Below are positions 45,661 to 54,252 of a stretch of DNA of 64,000 nt, piece by piece. Each line of letters opens with the position of its first letter. Within the stretch, counting starts at the first letter, position 1. The notes below the pieces were generated by a model that ran no database searches, was not told the origin of the DNA, and saw nothing but the letters and a program-made list of their open reading frames with translations. Origin of the DNA: Clostridiales bacterium. GTDB taxonomy: Bacteria > Bacillota > Clostridia > Lachnospirales > Anaerotignaceae. The stretch covers positions 1-64,000 of the forward strand of contig JAGZLR010000004.1 in assembly GCA_018364635.1 (NCBI GenBank), given 5' to 3'. A program made the translations under genes and the position numbers.

Positions 45661-48465
45661 ATGGCTGGATATATCAGTAAAGTGGTGCAGTTAAGAAAAA
45701 AATTTTTTGATCATTACAAAAAGGGAGATATCAAGGAAGCCATACAAGTTGGCGAAGAAATGGTGAGTATATACCGCAGCCATCATGCATTCCAGACATT
45801 AGAATATGCCAATGACATCAATAATGTGGCAAATGCATGGCTTGATATCAATGAAAATAACAGGGCATTGACGTATTATAAACAGGCTGCAGCCATAAGA
45901 AAAAAGCTCGTCGGTGACAATTCTTTAGCGTATGCAGATACATTAAATAATATGGCAATTGCCTTATCTGGAGAAGGAAAGCGTGCCCAAGCAAAAGAAG
46001 CGATAAAAAGCGTTATTTTAATTAGAAGAAAAAATTTGGGAGAAACACATAAAGACTACTGCATGGCACTATTTAATCTTTCCTCTATCAATGAGGATAT
46101 GGGAAACTTACCAGAGGCAGAACGAATCGGACGAAAGGCTTTGATTGCCTATGAGAAATGTGATGAAAAAAATATAGACGATTACACGGATCTGTTAATT
46201 GGCCTCGGAAGGATTTGCGCTAAGAGAGGTGTTTATAAGCTTGCTTGTGAGAGTTATGAAAAAGCTGTGGATTTATTAAAAGAGAAAAAAGAAAAGGATA
46301 TTTTTTACTTGACTGTTTTATTAAATACAGCAGAGGCCCTAAAAGAACTGAAAAAATATAAAAAATCAATTGCATATTATGAGTCAGCGCTTCGATTAAG
46401 AGAAAAATTTATGGAACGCACGCATCTAGATTATGTTGTCACGCTTAATAACTTGGCTTCTGTCTACAAATCAGATGAACAGACTGAGAAAGCGATAACC
46501 CTTCATCAAGAAGTGTTAAAGTTAGTGAAAGATATTACAGGAGAAAATCATGATTTCTATGCTCAGGCATTGGATAATCTTGGGGATGATTATTGTGATC
46601 AAAATGACTTTGATCAATCCATGTACTACCATTTAAAAGCACAGGAAATTAGAAAAGAGACAGTAGGAGAAAAACATATTTATTATACAACAGGGTTATT
46701 GCGTATTGGTGATTCATGTCTTCTTATGCATAAAATGGAGGAAGCAGAAGAATATTTCCAGCAAGCTCTCTGTTTAAGAAAAGAGAGATATGGAGAAGAG
46801 AATGCCGATTACTTAGAAGCTTTGATGGCCATTGGTGGGTTGAGATATGAAGAAAACAGATTAGATGAAGCACAAGAAATTTTTGAAAAAGCACTTCAGA
46901 TTAGAGAGAAAATTTTTAGCCATAAAGATGAAGAGTATGCTATTAATTTGAAAATGTTAGCGCTGATAAGCTCACAACGCTTAGAATTTGATAAGGCGAT
47001 TCAATATAGTATGGATTCTTTAGTCGCTGTAGAGGAGGCATTTGGAAAGGACCATCCTATGACTGCAAAGGCGTATTGTAACCTTGGCGATATACAAAGA
47101 GGTGCAGGGAGATATCGGGATGCTATGGAAAGTTATCAGGCTGCATGTGAAAAACGAATTCGTTTGATGGGAAGGGATTCTGTTGATTATTTGATTAGTC
47201 TAAGTAGTTTGGCGCAGGTACAGTATTTATGTGGTAAATATGAATCTGCTGCTGATAGCTGTACTTTTATAGACCGTATGCTTGAAAAAGAGGAATTTCG
47301 CCATGTATTGTCGTTCTGTGGAAATTGTGTTCTATCGGCTAGGGTACATGAAAAGCTAGAGGATTTCTATGCAGTAGAAAAAGAATACGATAGAGCTTTT
47401 GCGGTGATTGAGGAAGAAGAGATTTCACCTGATGAGAAGAGTGATTATTATCGTTTTGCAGCAGAATATTACCAGAAAAATCAGGAATTTGAAAAAGCTC
47501 TATCATACTGCAAGAACGCTGAAAAGGAAGCAGAGTCAGAAGAAAATCATCGAAGACTTCTGGAATTAAAGACAGAGATCCTTTCTCAGTTTCAAGGAGC
47601 AAAAGCAGCGTTGGATATGTTACGTGACTATAAAAGTGTACCTTTTCAAGACGAGGTGCTGTTTTGCCAGGGAAAAATGTTCCAAAAATTAGAGGATTAT
47701 GCACAGGCTTCGACATTTTATGGAAAAGCAGAACGAGCAGGTTTTGAAAAAAAAGAGGAATTATATCGGTTGTGGGGTCAGGCACTGATAAAGACAAACC
47801 AGTTAACGCAGGCGGCAGAAAAGCTAAAACAGGCAAAAGAAATTTGGGAACAAAAAAATCTTTTAGAGACACCTCAGTATCGGTCCATCCTCAGAGACCT
47901 TTCTAAAGTTTATCTAGATCTTGGCAGTACGGAAAAAGCCATCGAATTACTAAGATATAGTTTTGTTTTGGAACGAAGAGATCCACAAAATGATGTGGAT
48001 GAATATCGAAAACGAGTAATTGCTTTTGCTGATCTTCTAAGTCAGGAAGGCAGGTTGGAAGAGGCTGTTGAGTATTACAGTGAAGGGGCAATATTAACAA
48101 ACCAGCTGTTTGGAGAAAAACAAGAATATTTGGAATTGATGGTTAAAACTGCAAAAACAGATGGGAAAATAGGGAGAAGAAAGGAGGCGCAGGCGATGTT
48201 TACAAAAGCTTGTGATATTTTGGAAACTTTAAAAGCGCCTCCGTGTGAGATTATACGAGTTCAAAAGCTGAGAGCAGACTTATGGTGGGAGGAAGAAGAG
48301 AAAAAAGCTTTTGATGAGTATAAAATCTTGTTAAGAAGGATGAAGGAAGAAAAAGTTCAGGATATTGGTCTGAAAAAGGAATTAGAAAGACAGCTTTCTT
48401 TGTATTTAAGTAAAAAGGGAAAATATATAGATCTTTTATGGCTGAAATTGGGTAAAAAAAGTTGA
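45661..48465 (+). CDS. Large tetratricopeptide-repeat protein
   Basis: 934 residues built almost entirely from TPR-like helical pairs; many kinesin-light-chain-type units recur (for example YYKQAAAIRKKLVGDNSLAYA, YESALRLREKF, HQEVLKLVKDITGENHDFYAQ). No signal, TM or catalytic domain. It is likely a protein-protein scaffold in the cytoplasm. The 3-base gap and GAAGGAGG before the ATG tie it to recX. No specific function recognised. Last codons run to the promoter of the rplU operon. Confidence 0.85.
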   Translation: MAGYISKVVQLRKKFFDHYKKGDIKEAIQVGEEMVSIYRSHHAFQTLEYANDINNVANAWLDINENNRALTYYKQAAAIRKKLVGDNSLAYADTLNNMAIALSGEGKRAQAKEAIKSVILIRRKNLGETHKDYCMALFNLSSINEDMGNLPEAERIGRKALIAYEKCDEKNIDDYTDLLIGLGRICAKRGVYKLACESYEKAVDLLKEKKEKDIFYLTVLLNTAEALKELKKYKKSIAYYESALRLREKFMERTHLDYVVTLNNLASVYKSDEQTEKAITLHQEVLKLVKDITGENHDFYAQALDNLGDDYCDQNDFDQSMYYHLKAQEIRKETVGEKHIYYTTGLLRIGDSCLLMHKMEEAEEYFQQALCLRKERYGEENADYLEALMAIGGLRYEENRLDEAQEIFEKALQIREKIFSHKDEEYAINLKMLALISSQRLEFDKAIQYSMDSLVAVEEAFGKDHPMTAKAYCNLGDIQRGAGRYRDAMESYQAACEKRIRLMGRDSVDYLISLSSLAQVQYLCGKYESAADSCTFIDRMLEKEEFRHVLSFCGNCVLSARVHEKLEDFYAVEKEYDRAFAVIEEEEISPDEKSDYYRFAAEYYQKNQEFEKALSYCKNAEKEAESEENHRRLLELKTEILSQFQGAKAALDMLRDYKSVPFQDEVLFCQGKMFQKLEDYAQASTFYGKAERAGFEKKEELYRLWGQALIKTNQLTQAAEKLKQAKEIWEQKNLLETPQYRSILRDLSKVYLDLGSTEKAIELLRYSFVLERRDPQNDVDEYRKRVIAFADLLSQEGRLEEAVEYYSEGAILTNQLFGEKQEYLELMVKTAKTDGKIGRRKEAQAMFTKACDILETLKAPPCEIIRVQKLRADLWWEEEEKKAFDEYKILLRRMKEEKVQDIGLKKELERQLSLYLSKKGKYIDLLWLKLGKKS

Positions 48466-48543
48466 CCGAAAAAAAGAGAGATATTTTTTCGAGGAGAAGG
48501 AAGAGATTTCAAGGAAAATCTATAAAATTCCCGTTAAAATTCA

Positions 48544-48572
48544 TTGACAACAAATATGAGTTGTGATATCAT
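48544..48572 (+). promoter_or_regulatory. Promoter of rplU operon
   Basis: TTGACA (48544-48549), 17-base spacer, extended -10 TGATATCAT (TATCAT at 48567-48572). Confidence 0.8.
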
Positions 48573-48579
48573 ATCAAAG

Positions 48580-48664
48580 TGTGTTTAGCCGCACGGAGGA
48601 GGTTTGAAATCCAAATAAGTTTTTGGTACCGTATCCGGCGAGTATATTGCGAGGAGGTGTACGT
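48580..48664 (+). ncRNA. L21-type ribosomal protein leader
   Basis: The leader between the promoter and rplU contains TAGCCGCACGGAGGAGG, TTTGGTACCGTATCCGG and a second GGAGG. Firmicutes rplU genes carry a conserved L21 leader RNA for autoregulation, and the location and the CCGCACGG element agree with it; I have not verified the fold against a model. Confidence 0.55.
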
Positions 48665-48973
48665 GTGTACGCAATTATTGAAACTGGTGGAAAGCAGTAT
48701 AAAGTATCTGAAGGCGACGTTATTTTTGTAGAAAAATTAGGTGTTGCCGCTGGAGAAGAAGTGGTTTTTGACAAAGTTCTTGCAGTAGGTGACAATGAGA
48801 TCTCTATTGGCGCTCCTTATGTAGCAGGCGCTAAAGTAAGTGGTTCTGTTATCGCTGAAGGTAAAGCAAAAAAGGTGATTGTATATAAATACAAACCAAA
48901 AAAAGGCTTCCACAAGAAAAAAGGTCACAGACAGCCATTTACTAAGGTTCAAATTAAAGCAATTGCAAAATAA
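48665..48973 (+). CDS. rplU: 50S ribosomal protein L21
   Basis: 103 residues starting at GTG 48665 (MYAIIETGGKQYKV), 8 bases after GAGGAGG. KPKKGFHKKKGHRQPFT is the conserved end. First gene of rplU-prp-rpmA. Confidence 0.96.
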   Translation: MYAIIETGGKQYKVSEGDVIFVEKLGVAAGEEVVFDKVLAVGDNEISIGAPYVAGAKVSGSVIAEGKAKKVIVYKYKPKKGFHKKKGHRQPFTKVQIKAIAK

Positions 48974-48975
48974 TT

Positions 48976-49320
48976 ATGATAAATGTTACTGTTTATCGGA
49001 ACAAAAATAAAAAAATCTGCGGAATGCGTGTGACAGGACATGCTGGTTATGCAGAAGAAGGCTCAGATATTGTCTGTTCTGCTGTTACAATATTGGTCAT
49101 TAATACAGTGAATTGTATTGAGCGATTTTGTAAAGAACCGTTTCATTGTCAGACGGATGAAGTAAAAGGCGGATTTTTGGTTTGTGATTTTCCTGAACTG
49201 AGAAGGGGGAAAGAAAATCACGACGTGGATCTTTTATTGGAAACAATGGTCCATGGATTAAATGATATAAAACACGAGTATTGTAATTATATAACAATTA
49301 CAGACAGGGAGGTGCAGTAA
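48976..49320 (+). CDS. prp: Ribosomal-processing cysteine protease Prp
   Basis: 114 residues. GHAGYAEEGSDIVCSAV contains the catalytic His and Cys. Prp removes the N-terminal extension of L27 in Firmicutes and the L27 encoded next has that extension. Confidence 0.94.
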   Translation: MINVTVYRNKNKKICGMRVTGHAGYAEEGSDIVCSAVTILVINTVNCIERFCKEPFHCQTDEVKGGFLVCDFPELRRGKENHDVDLLLETMVHGLNDIKHEYCNYITITDREVQ

Positions 49321-49638
49321 ATGTTAAAGTTAAACCTTCAGTTTTTCGCACATAAAAAAGGTGTTGGTTCCACAAAGAACGGCCGTGACTCCAAATCTAA
49401 AAGACTTGGCGCAAAACGTGCTGACGGTCAGATTGTAAGAGCAGGAAACATCCTTTATACTCAGAGAGGAACAAAGATTCATCCAGGAATCAATGTTGGA
49501 ATCGGCGGAAATGATTCCCTGTATGCTCTGATTGATGGACGCGTAAAATATGAAAGAGTCGGCAGAGATAAAAAGCAGGTTTCTGTTTATCCAGTGGAAT
49601 TTGTTGAAGTAGAAGTGGAAGAAGAAATCGCAGAATAA
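49321..49638 (+). CDS. rpmA: 50S ribosomal protein L27 with cleavable N-terminus
   Basis: 105 residues. The start MLKLNLQFFAHKKGVGS has the Prp cleavage sequence (after LQFF) before the A-H-K-K mature start. GRDSKSKRLGAKRADGQ is conserved L27. The ATG follows the prp stop directly. Confidence 0.97.
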   Translation: MLKLNLQFFAHKKGVGSTKNGRDSKSKRLGAKRADGQIVRAGNILYTQRGTKIHPGINVGIGGNDSLYALIDGRVKYERVGRDKKQVSVYPVEFVEVEVEEEIAE

Positions 49639-49643
49639 TGCTT

Positions 49644-49679
49644 AAAAGGTTTCAAATGATTTTCATTTGAAACCTTTTT
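49644..49679 (+). terminator. Terminator after rpmA
   Basis: 16-bp stem AAAAGGTTTCAAATGA with its inverse, 3-base loop and T tail. Confidence 0.95.
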
Positions 49680-49736
49680 TAGTCTTATTAAGAAATTTTC
49701 GTTCCAAGGGACGTAGAAAGGAAAAGAGGTGCTCTC

Positions 49737-51014
49737 ATGTTCGTAGATCGTGTAAAAATTCATGTAAAGGGCGGTAACGGTGGCAATGGCGCGGTGTCCT
49801 TTTACAGGGCAAAATATGTTAGTCATGGCGGGCCTGATGGAGGTGACGGTGGAAAAGGCGGAGATGTCGTATTTTTGGGTGATGAAAGTATGAATACCCT
49901 GGTAGATTTTCGTTTTAAAAAAATGTATAAAGCAGAACCTGGTCAAGATGGTGGTAAGCGAAATTGTACAGGCAGGGATGGGGAAGACATTGTGATTAAA
50001 GTTCCTGTGGGTACAGTTGTCCGTGAAGTAAATTCGAATAAAATCATGGCCGATATTACAGAGCAAGGGCAAAGAAAGGTTTTGGTCCGTGGCGGCAAAG
50101 GTGGCAAAGGAAATCAGCATTTTGCTACACCGACAAGACAGGCGCCACGCTATGCAGAAAAAGGACAGATTTCCAGAGAATATGATTTAGTACTAGAACT
50201 AAAGCTGATTGCCGATGTAGGTTTAATTGGTTTTCCTAATGTAGGAAAATCTACGCTTCTTTCGATGGTAACGAATGCGAATCCTAAAATAGCGAATTAT
50301 CATTTTACCACATTATCTCCCAACTTAGGAGTTGTGAGGGGAAAAAATGGAAAAGACTTTGTGATGGCTGATATTCCAGGTTTGGTAGAGGGTGCAAGTC
50401 AAGGAGTAGGGCTTGGGCATGAATTTTTACGTCATGTAGAACGAACGAAGGTCTTTATTCACGTTGTAGATGCAGCTGGTTTGGAAGGTACTGATCCTAT
50501 CGAAAGTGTTGAGAAAATCAATAAGGAATTGATGGACTATAATAAAGCGCTTCTGGATCGTCCTCAGGTTATCGCGGCAAATAAAACAGATCTGCCTGAG
50601 GCGGCAGAAAATGTAAGAAGGCTCAAGGAAAAATTTGAACCAATGGGATTTCAGGTTTTTCCAATTTCCGCAGCGACAAATACAGGTCTGAATGAATTGT
50701 TGGGGGAAGTAGCGGACCTTCTGCGGGATTATCCTGAAAATATTGTGTTCCAGGAGGACTTTGAAGAATATGAAGAAGTTCAAATCGATGAGGAACCATT
50801 TACAATAGAAGTATTTGATGGAAATATTTATGTAGTTACTGGAAAAGGAATTGAGAAGATGATGGGGTATACCAACCTTGATACTGAAAAAGGTTTTAAT
50901 TTCTTCCAAAAATATTTGAGGGAAAAGGGCATTATTGCGGCATTGGAAGAAAAAGGTGTTAAGGATGGAGATACTGTCAGCATCTATGGATTTGACTTTG
51001 AATTCTTTCAATAA
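49737..51014 (+). CDS. obgE: GTPase Obg
   Basis: 425 residues. Gly-rich Obg domain at about 1-158 (VKGGNGGNG, GGPDGGDGGKGGD), G domain with GFPNVGKST, DIPGLVEGA and NKTD, and a C-terminal OCT domain ending with IYGFDFEF. Involved in ribosome assembly and stress control. AAAAGAGGTG upstream. Confidence 0.96.
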   Translation: MFVDRVKIHVKGGNGGNGAVSFYRAKYVSHGGPDGGDGGKGGDVVFLGDESMNTLVDFRFKKMYKAEPGQDGGKRNCTGRDGEDIVIKVPVGTVVREVNSNKIMADITEQGQRKVLVRGGKGGKGNQHFATPTRQAPRYAEKGQISREYDLVLELKLIADVGLIGFPNVGKSTLLSMVTNANPKIANYHFTTLSPNLGVVRGKNGKDFVMADIPGLVEGASQGVGLGHEFLRHVERTKVFIHVVDAAGLEGTDPIESVEKINKELMDYNKALLDRPQVIAANKTDLPEAAENVRRLKEKFEPMGFQVFPISAATNTGLNELLGEVADLLRDYPENIVFQEDFEEYEEVQIDEEPFTIEVFDGNIYVVTGKGIEKMMGYTNLDTEKGFNFFQKYLREKGIIAALEEKGVKDGDTVSIYGFDFEFFQ

Positions 51015-51089
51015 TGTAAACTTTTTTACAATTGTATAAAAATAGTAAGAATAGCACAAAAATGTTATAAGTATACCTAAAAATGTTCC

Positions 51090-51127
51090 AAAGGGACTCT
51101 ATTTTTCAATAAAAAGAGTCCTTTTTT
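51090..51127 (+). terminator. Terminator downstream of obgE
   Basis: Stem AAGGGACTCT / AGAGTCCTT (with an A bulge and A/T extension) followed by TTTTTTG, about 80 bases after the obgE stop. Confidence 0.8.
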
Positions 51128-51263
51128 GTCTTTTGAAAAAGTTACTTTTTTGTAAAATCATGGTTGCAAATAGGTTTTTAGTTAACGAACATAAAAATAA
51201 TACCATGTTTGTACTGTGTTTTATTTTATAAAGACAAATACAAGAAAGGAATAGGTCATTCAA

Positions 51264-51872
51264 ATGAAAGTAATGCAGCTGGAAGGTAACTATTATAACA
51301 AATATTAATCGAAAAATCCTATTGACAAATTACTGATGACAGGATTTTTTAATAGTATGCAGGAGCTTTTATGTAATATCAATTATGATACTATTTATGA
51401 AGCGGGATGCGGTGAGGGATATGTGACAAATTTTATTGCAAATTTAAATAAGAACGCAAAAATTTGTGCTTCAGATATATCAGATAAAAAAATACAGGAA
51501 GCATCGAAATTTGTTCCATCAGCCCAGTTTTCAGTTGAGTCAATTTATGATATCAGTCAAGCAGATGACTCATTTGATTTAGTCATAGCAAGTGAAGTGC
51601 TTGAACATTTGGAACAACCGGAGAAAGCATTAGATGAAATATTGCGTATTTCAAAAAAATATATCCTTGTCAGTGTACCAAATGAACCTATTTGGCGTGT
51701 ATGTAATGTTTTAAGAGGAAAATATTGGAGAGATTTAGGGAATACTCCTGGACATATCCAACATTGGGGAAAGAAACAGTTTTGTAACATGGTAGGCAAA
51801 CGATGTCAGATTTTAGAAGCTAAGGCTCCTTTCCCATGGACAATGCTTCTATGTGAAAAAAATAATGTGTAA
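51264..51872 (+). pseudogene. Class I SAM methyltransferase interrupted by an in-frame stop
   Basis: From ATG 51264 the frame runs 14 codons to TAA (51306-51308) and continues in the same frame through SKNPI and the ATG at 51336, which opens 178 residues with SAM motif I EAGCGEGYV, SEVLEHL and SVPNEP. The first 14 codons (ending GNYYNKY) and the SKNPI after the stop look like one N-terminus of this methyltransferase family, so one codon has become TAA. ATG 51336 has no clear ribosome binding site. A stop-free start at 51336 would lack the usual N-terminal 24 residues. The gene is probably inactive or reduced. Confidence 0.65.
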
Positions 51873-52044
51873 GAGATATTTATGAGTTTTTATACAATAT
51901 TTTGTATGAGAACTGAATAAAAGTTAATTTTTTCCTACATATTGACATGAAAAGACTGTCATTGATATAATAATCTAAACTTAGTTTAAGAATGATTTAT
52001 ATCTGGTCAATTAAGTTTTTTATTGAATAAGGAGGGTCAGATTC

Positions 52045-52959
52045 ATGGCAATTTCAGCACAGGATATAAAGAGAGTCAAAAGTCAGGGGTTTCTCTTAAA
52101 TAGAGGAACAGAGAAGTTTTCAGGCCGTGTCATTACTGTTAATGGTGTGTTGACTTCTGAGCAGATTGCAGCTGTCAGTGAAGCAGCAGCAAAGTATGGA
52201 GATGGCAAGGTTGCATTTACTTCCCGTTTGACTGTGGAAGTGCCTGGAATCTCTTTCGAAAATATTGAACTATTTCAGGAGTATATAGGAAAAACAGGGC
52301 TAGTGACAGGAGGTACAGGGGCTAAAGTTCGTCCGATAGTAGCTTGTAAAGGTACGACCTGTGTCTTTGGTCTTCATGACACTCAGGCAATGGCTGCGGA
52401 GATTCATGAAAGGTTTTTTGAAGGGTATAAAAATGTACCATTGCCACACAAATTTAAAATTGCAGTAGGGGGATGTCCAAATAACTGTGTAAAACCAGAT
52501 TTAAATGATATTGGAATTGTTGGACAGCGTGTTCCTAAATTGAATACTGAAAAATGTAAAAAGTGTAAGAAATGTTTTGTAGCTCAGGAATGTCCTATGA
52601 ATGCAGTAAGCACAGAAGGCTCCATTTCTTTCAACACAGACAAGTGCAATAACTGCGGACGATGCATTTTAAAATGTCCTTTTGGCGCAATGGAGGATTC
52701 AGAAGTTAAATACAAAATTTATGTAGGTGGACGATGGGGCAAAAGTGTGATCATTGGTAAGCCTCTGAAGACTTTGTTTACAAGACAGGAAGCCATATCT
52801 GCTATTGAAAAAGCAATTCTTTTGTACAAAAGTAAGGGAATTGCTGGGGAACGTTTTGGTCAGACGGTGGAACGCCTTGGCGTAGAGGAAGTAGAAAAAA
52901 TGTTAATATCAGATCAGCTTTTACAGCGCAAAGAGGAAATATTAAGCATCGAGAAGTGA
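52045..52959 (+). CDS. Sulfite/nitrite reductase-like 4Fe-4S protein
   Basis: 304 residues. The nitrite/sulfite reductase ferredoxin-like half (about 15-95), then a siroheme-4Fe-4S motif CKGTTC ... GGCPNNCVKPD (Cys pairs), then two ferredoxin clusters CKKCKKCFVAQEC and CNNCGRCILKC. It resembles small (group II-like/AsrC-like) siroheme reductases; electron acceptor sulfite, nitrite or other is not determined. AAGGAGG precedes the ATG. Confidence 0.85.
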   Translation: MAISAQDIKRVKSQGFLLNRGTEKFSGRVITVNGVLTSEQIAAVSEAAAKYGDGKVAFTSRLTVEVPGISFENIELFQEYIGKTGLVTGGTGAKVRPIVACKGTTCVFGLHDTQAMAAEIHERFFEGYKNVPLPHKFKIAVGGCPNNCVKPDLNDIGIVGQRVPKLNTEKCKKCKKCFVAQECPMNAVSTEGSISFNTDKCNNCGRCILKCPFGAMEDSEVKYKIYVGGRWGKSVIIGKPLKTLFTRQEAISAIEKAILLYKSKGIAGERFGQTVERLGVEEVEKMLISDQLLQRKEEILSIEK

Positions 52960-52985
52960 AAGTTTTTGTGCTATTGGTATTACAT

Positions 52986-53022
52986 AAAAATCCGGTTTAT
53001 TTCTATCAACCGGATTTTTTTC
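52986..53022 (+). terminator. Terminator after reductase gene
   Basis: Stem AAAAATCCGGTT / AACCGGATTTTT with 10-base loop. Confidence 0.92.
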
Positions 53023-53075
53023 TTTTCAACGGAATAAAAATACACTATAATAAGAACATTGAGGGGGGATGGTTT

Positions 53076-53759
53076 GTGTTGGGTACAATTGTAAACGCCT
53101 GTGCTATACTGGTAGGTAGTCTGATTGGGAGCACTGTAAAAAAGGGAATAAAAAAAGAGTACCAAGAATGCCTGTTTACTGCTATGGGGCTGGCTGCTAC
53201 AGGAATTGGAATTAATTCAATTGTCCAAAATATGCCCAAAAGTCAAGCCCCTGTTCTTTTTATTGTAAGTTTAGCTGTTGGGAGTTTGATGGGTACAATG
53301 CTGGATATCAATAAACGGTTTCAAGATCTGACAGAAAAGTATTCCAAAGGAAATTTAGGACAGGGTTTATCTATGGCAATTCTCCTTTTTTGTATTGGTA
53401 CATTGTCAATTTTAGGCCCAATAGATAGTGCTCTCTCTAGAGACTATACACTACTATTTACAAATGCGGCGTTAGATTTTGTGACAAGCATGGTTCTTGC
53501 AAGCACTTATGGTATAGGTATTGCGATTGCTGCTCCAATCCTTTTTTGTTGGCAGGGTTTTATTTATCTAAGCGCAGGAGCGTTATCTGGTTTTTTGACA
53601 GAGGATTTAATGACGGAGATTTCCGTTATTGGCGGATTTTTGATTGCTAGTTCAGGAATCACCATTCTAAAAATGAAAGACTGTAAAACGTTAAATATGC
53701 TACCTTCTCTTTTTGTGCCTATGATTTGGTTTGGCCTAAAAGGAATGTTGGGAGTATAA
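53076..53759 (+). CDS. DUF554 family membrane protein, copy 2
   Basis: 227 residues starting at GTG 53076, 6 bases after GGGGGGA (53063-53069); upstream readings pass through the terminator. Opening LGTIVNACAILVGSLIGS and six to seven hydrophobic helices, paralogue of the gene at 16904. Function unknown. A -10 TATAAT lies at 53046-53051. Confidence 0.88.
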   Translation: MLGTIVNACAILVGSLIGSTVKKGIKKEYQECLFTAMGLAATGIGINSIVQNMPKSQAPVLFIVSLAVGSLMGTMLDINKRFQDLTEKYSKGNLGQGLSMAILLFCIGTLSILGPIDSALSRDYTLLFTNAALDFVTSMVLASTYGIGIAIAAPILFCWQGFIYLSAGALSGFLTEDLMTEISVIGGFLIASSGITILKMKDCKTLNMLPSLFVPMIWFGLKGMLGV

Positions 53760-53851
53760 GAAAGTTTACAGATTTCATTGATAATTCAAGTGAATCATGA
53801 TATGATTAAAAAGAATATCCTATGATTGAGGAGTAGAAAGGATGTAGCTAT

Positions 53852-54145
53852 ATGCTTACAAGCAAACAGAGAGCATTTCTTCGCGGTATGGCGAATAATC
53901 TGGATACAATTTTTCACGTAGGCAAGGGCGGTGTAACGCCGGAACTGACCAAATCAATTGATGACGCTTTGGAAGCTAGGGAATTGATCAAAGCAAATAT
54001 TTTGGATAACTGCCTGATGGAAACACGGGATGCAGCAGTGATGATTGCTGAGAGAACACATGCAGACGTTGTTCAGGTAATTGGAAATAAATTTGTACTT
54101 TTTAGGCAAAATAAGAAAAAACCGATGATTGAACTGCCGAGGTAA
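53852..54145 (+). CDS. yhbY: YhbY/CRS1 family RNA-binding protein
   Basis: 97 residues. LTSKQRAFLRGMAN, HVGKGGVTPEL and GNKFVLFR are the YhbY signatures (KH-like fold, GxxG near residue 30). Associates with pre-50S ribosomes. Its own terminator follows. Confidence 0.94.
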   Translation: MLTSKQRAFLRGMANNLDTIFHVGKGGVTPELTKSIDDALEARELIKANILDNCLMETRDAAVMIAERTHADVVQVIGNKFVLFRQNKKKPMIELPR

Positions 54146-54163
54146 GTTGGATGAAAAAATACG

Positions 54164-54190
54164 CAGACCGGTTTGCCGGTCTGTTTTGTT
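54164..54190 (+). terminator. Terminator after yhbY
   Basis: Stem CAGACCGG / CCGGTCTG with TTTTG tail. Confidence 0.82.
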
Positions 54191-54252
54191 TGGTCATGCC
54201 AGCATATATCTGACGAAGACAAGAATTCTATATTAAAGGGTGAACCGTAAGT

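Noticed and set aside
51312..51350. Terminator-like hairpin AAAAATCCT/AGGATTTTTT in the methyltransferase region
   Set aside because: The loop is 20 bases and it overlaps coding sequence of the same frame, so it is probably chance.
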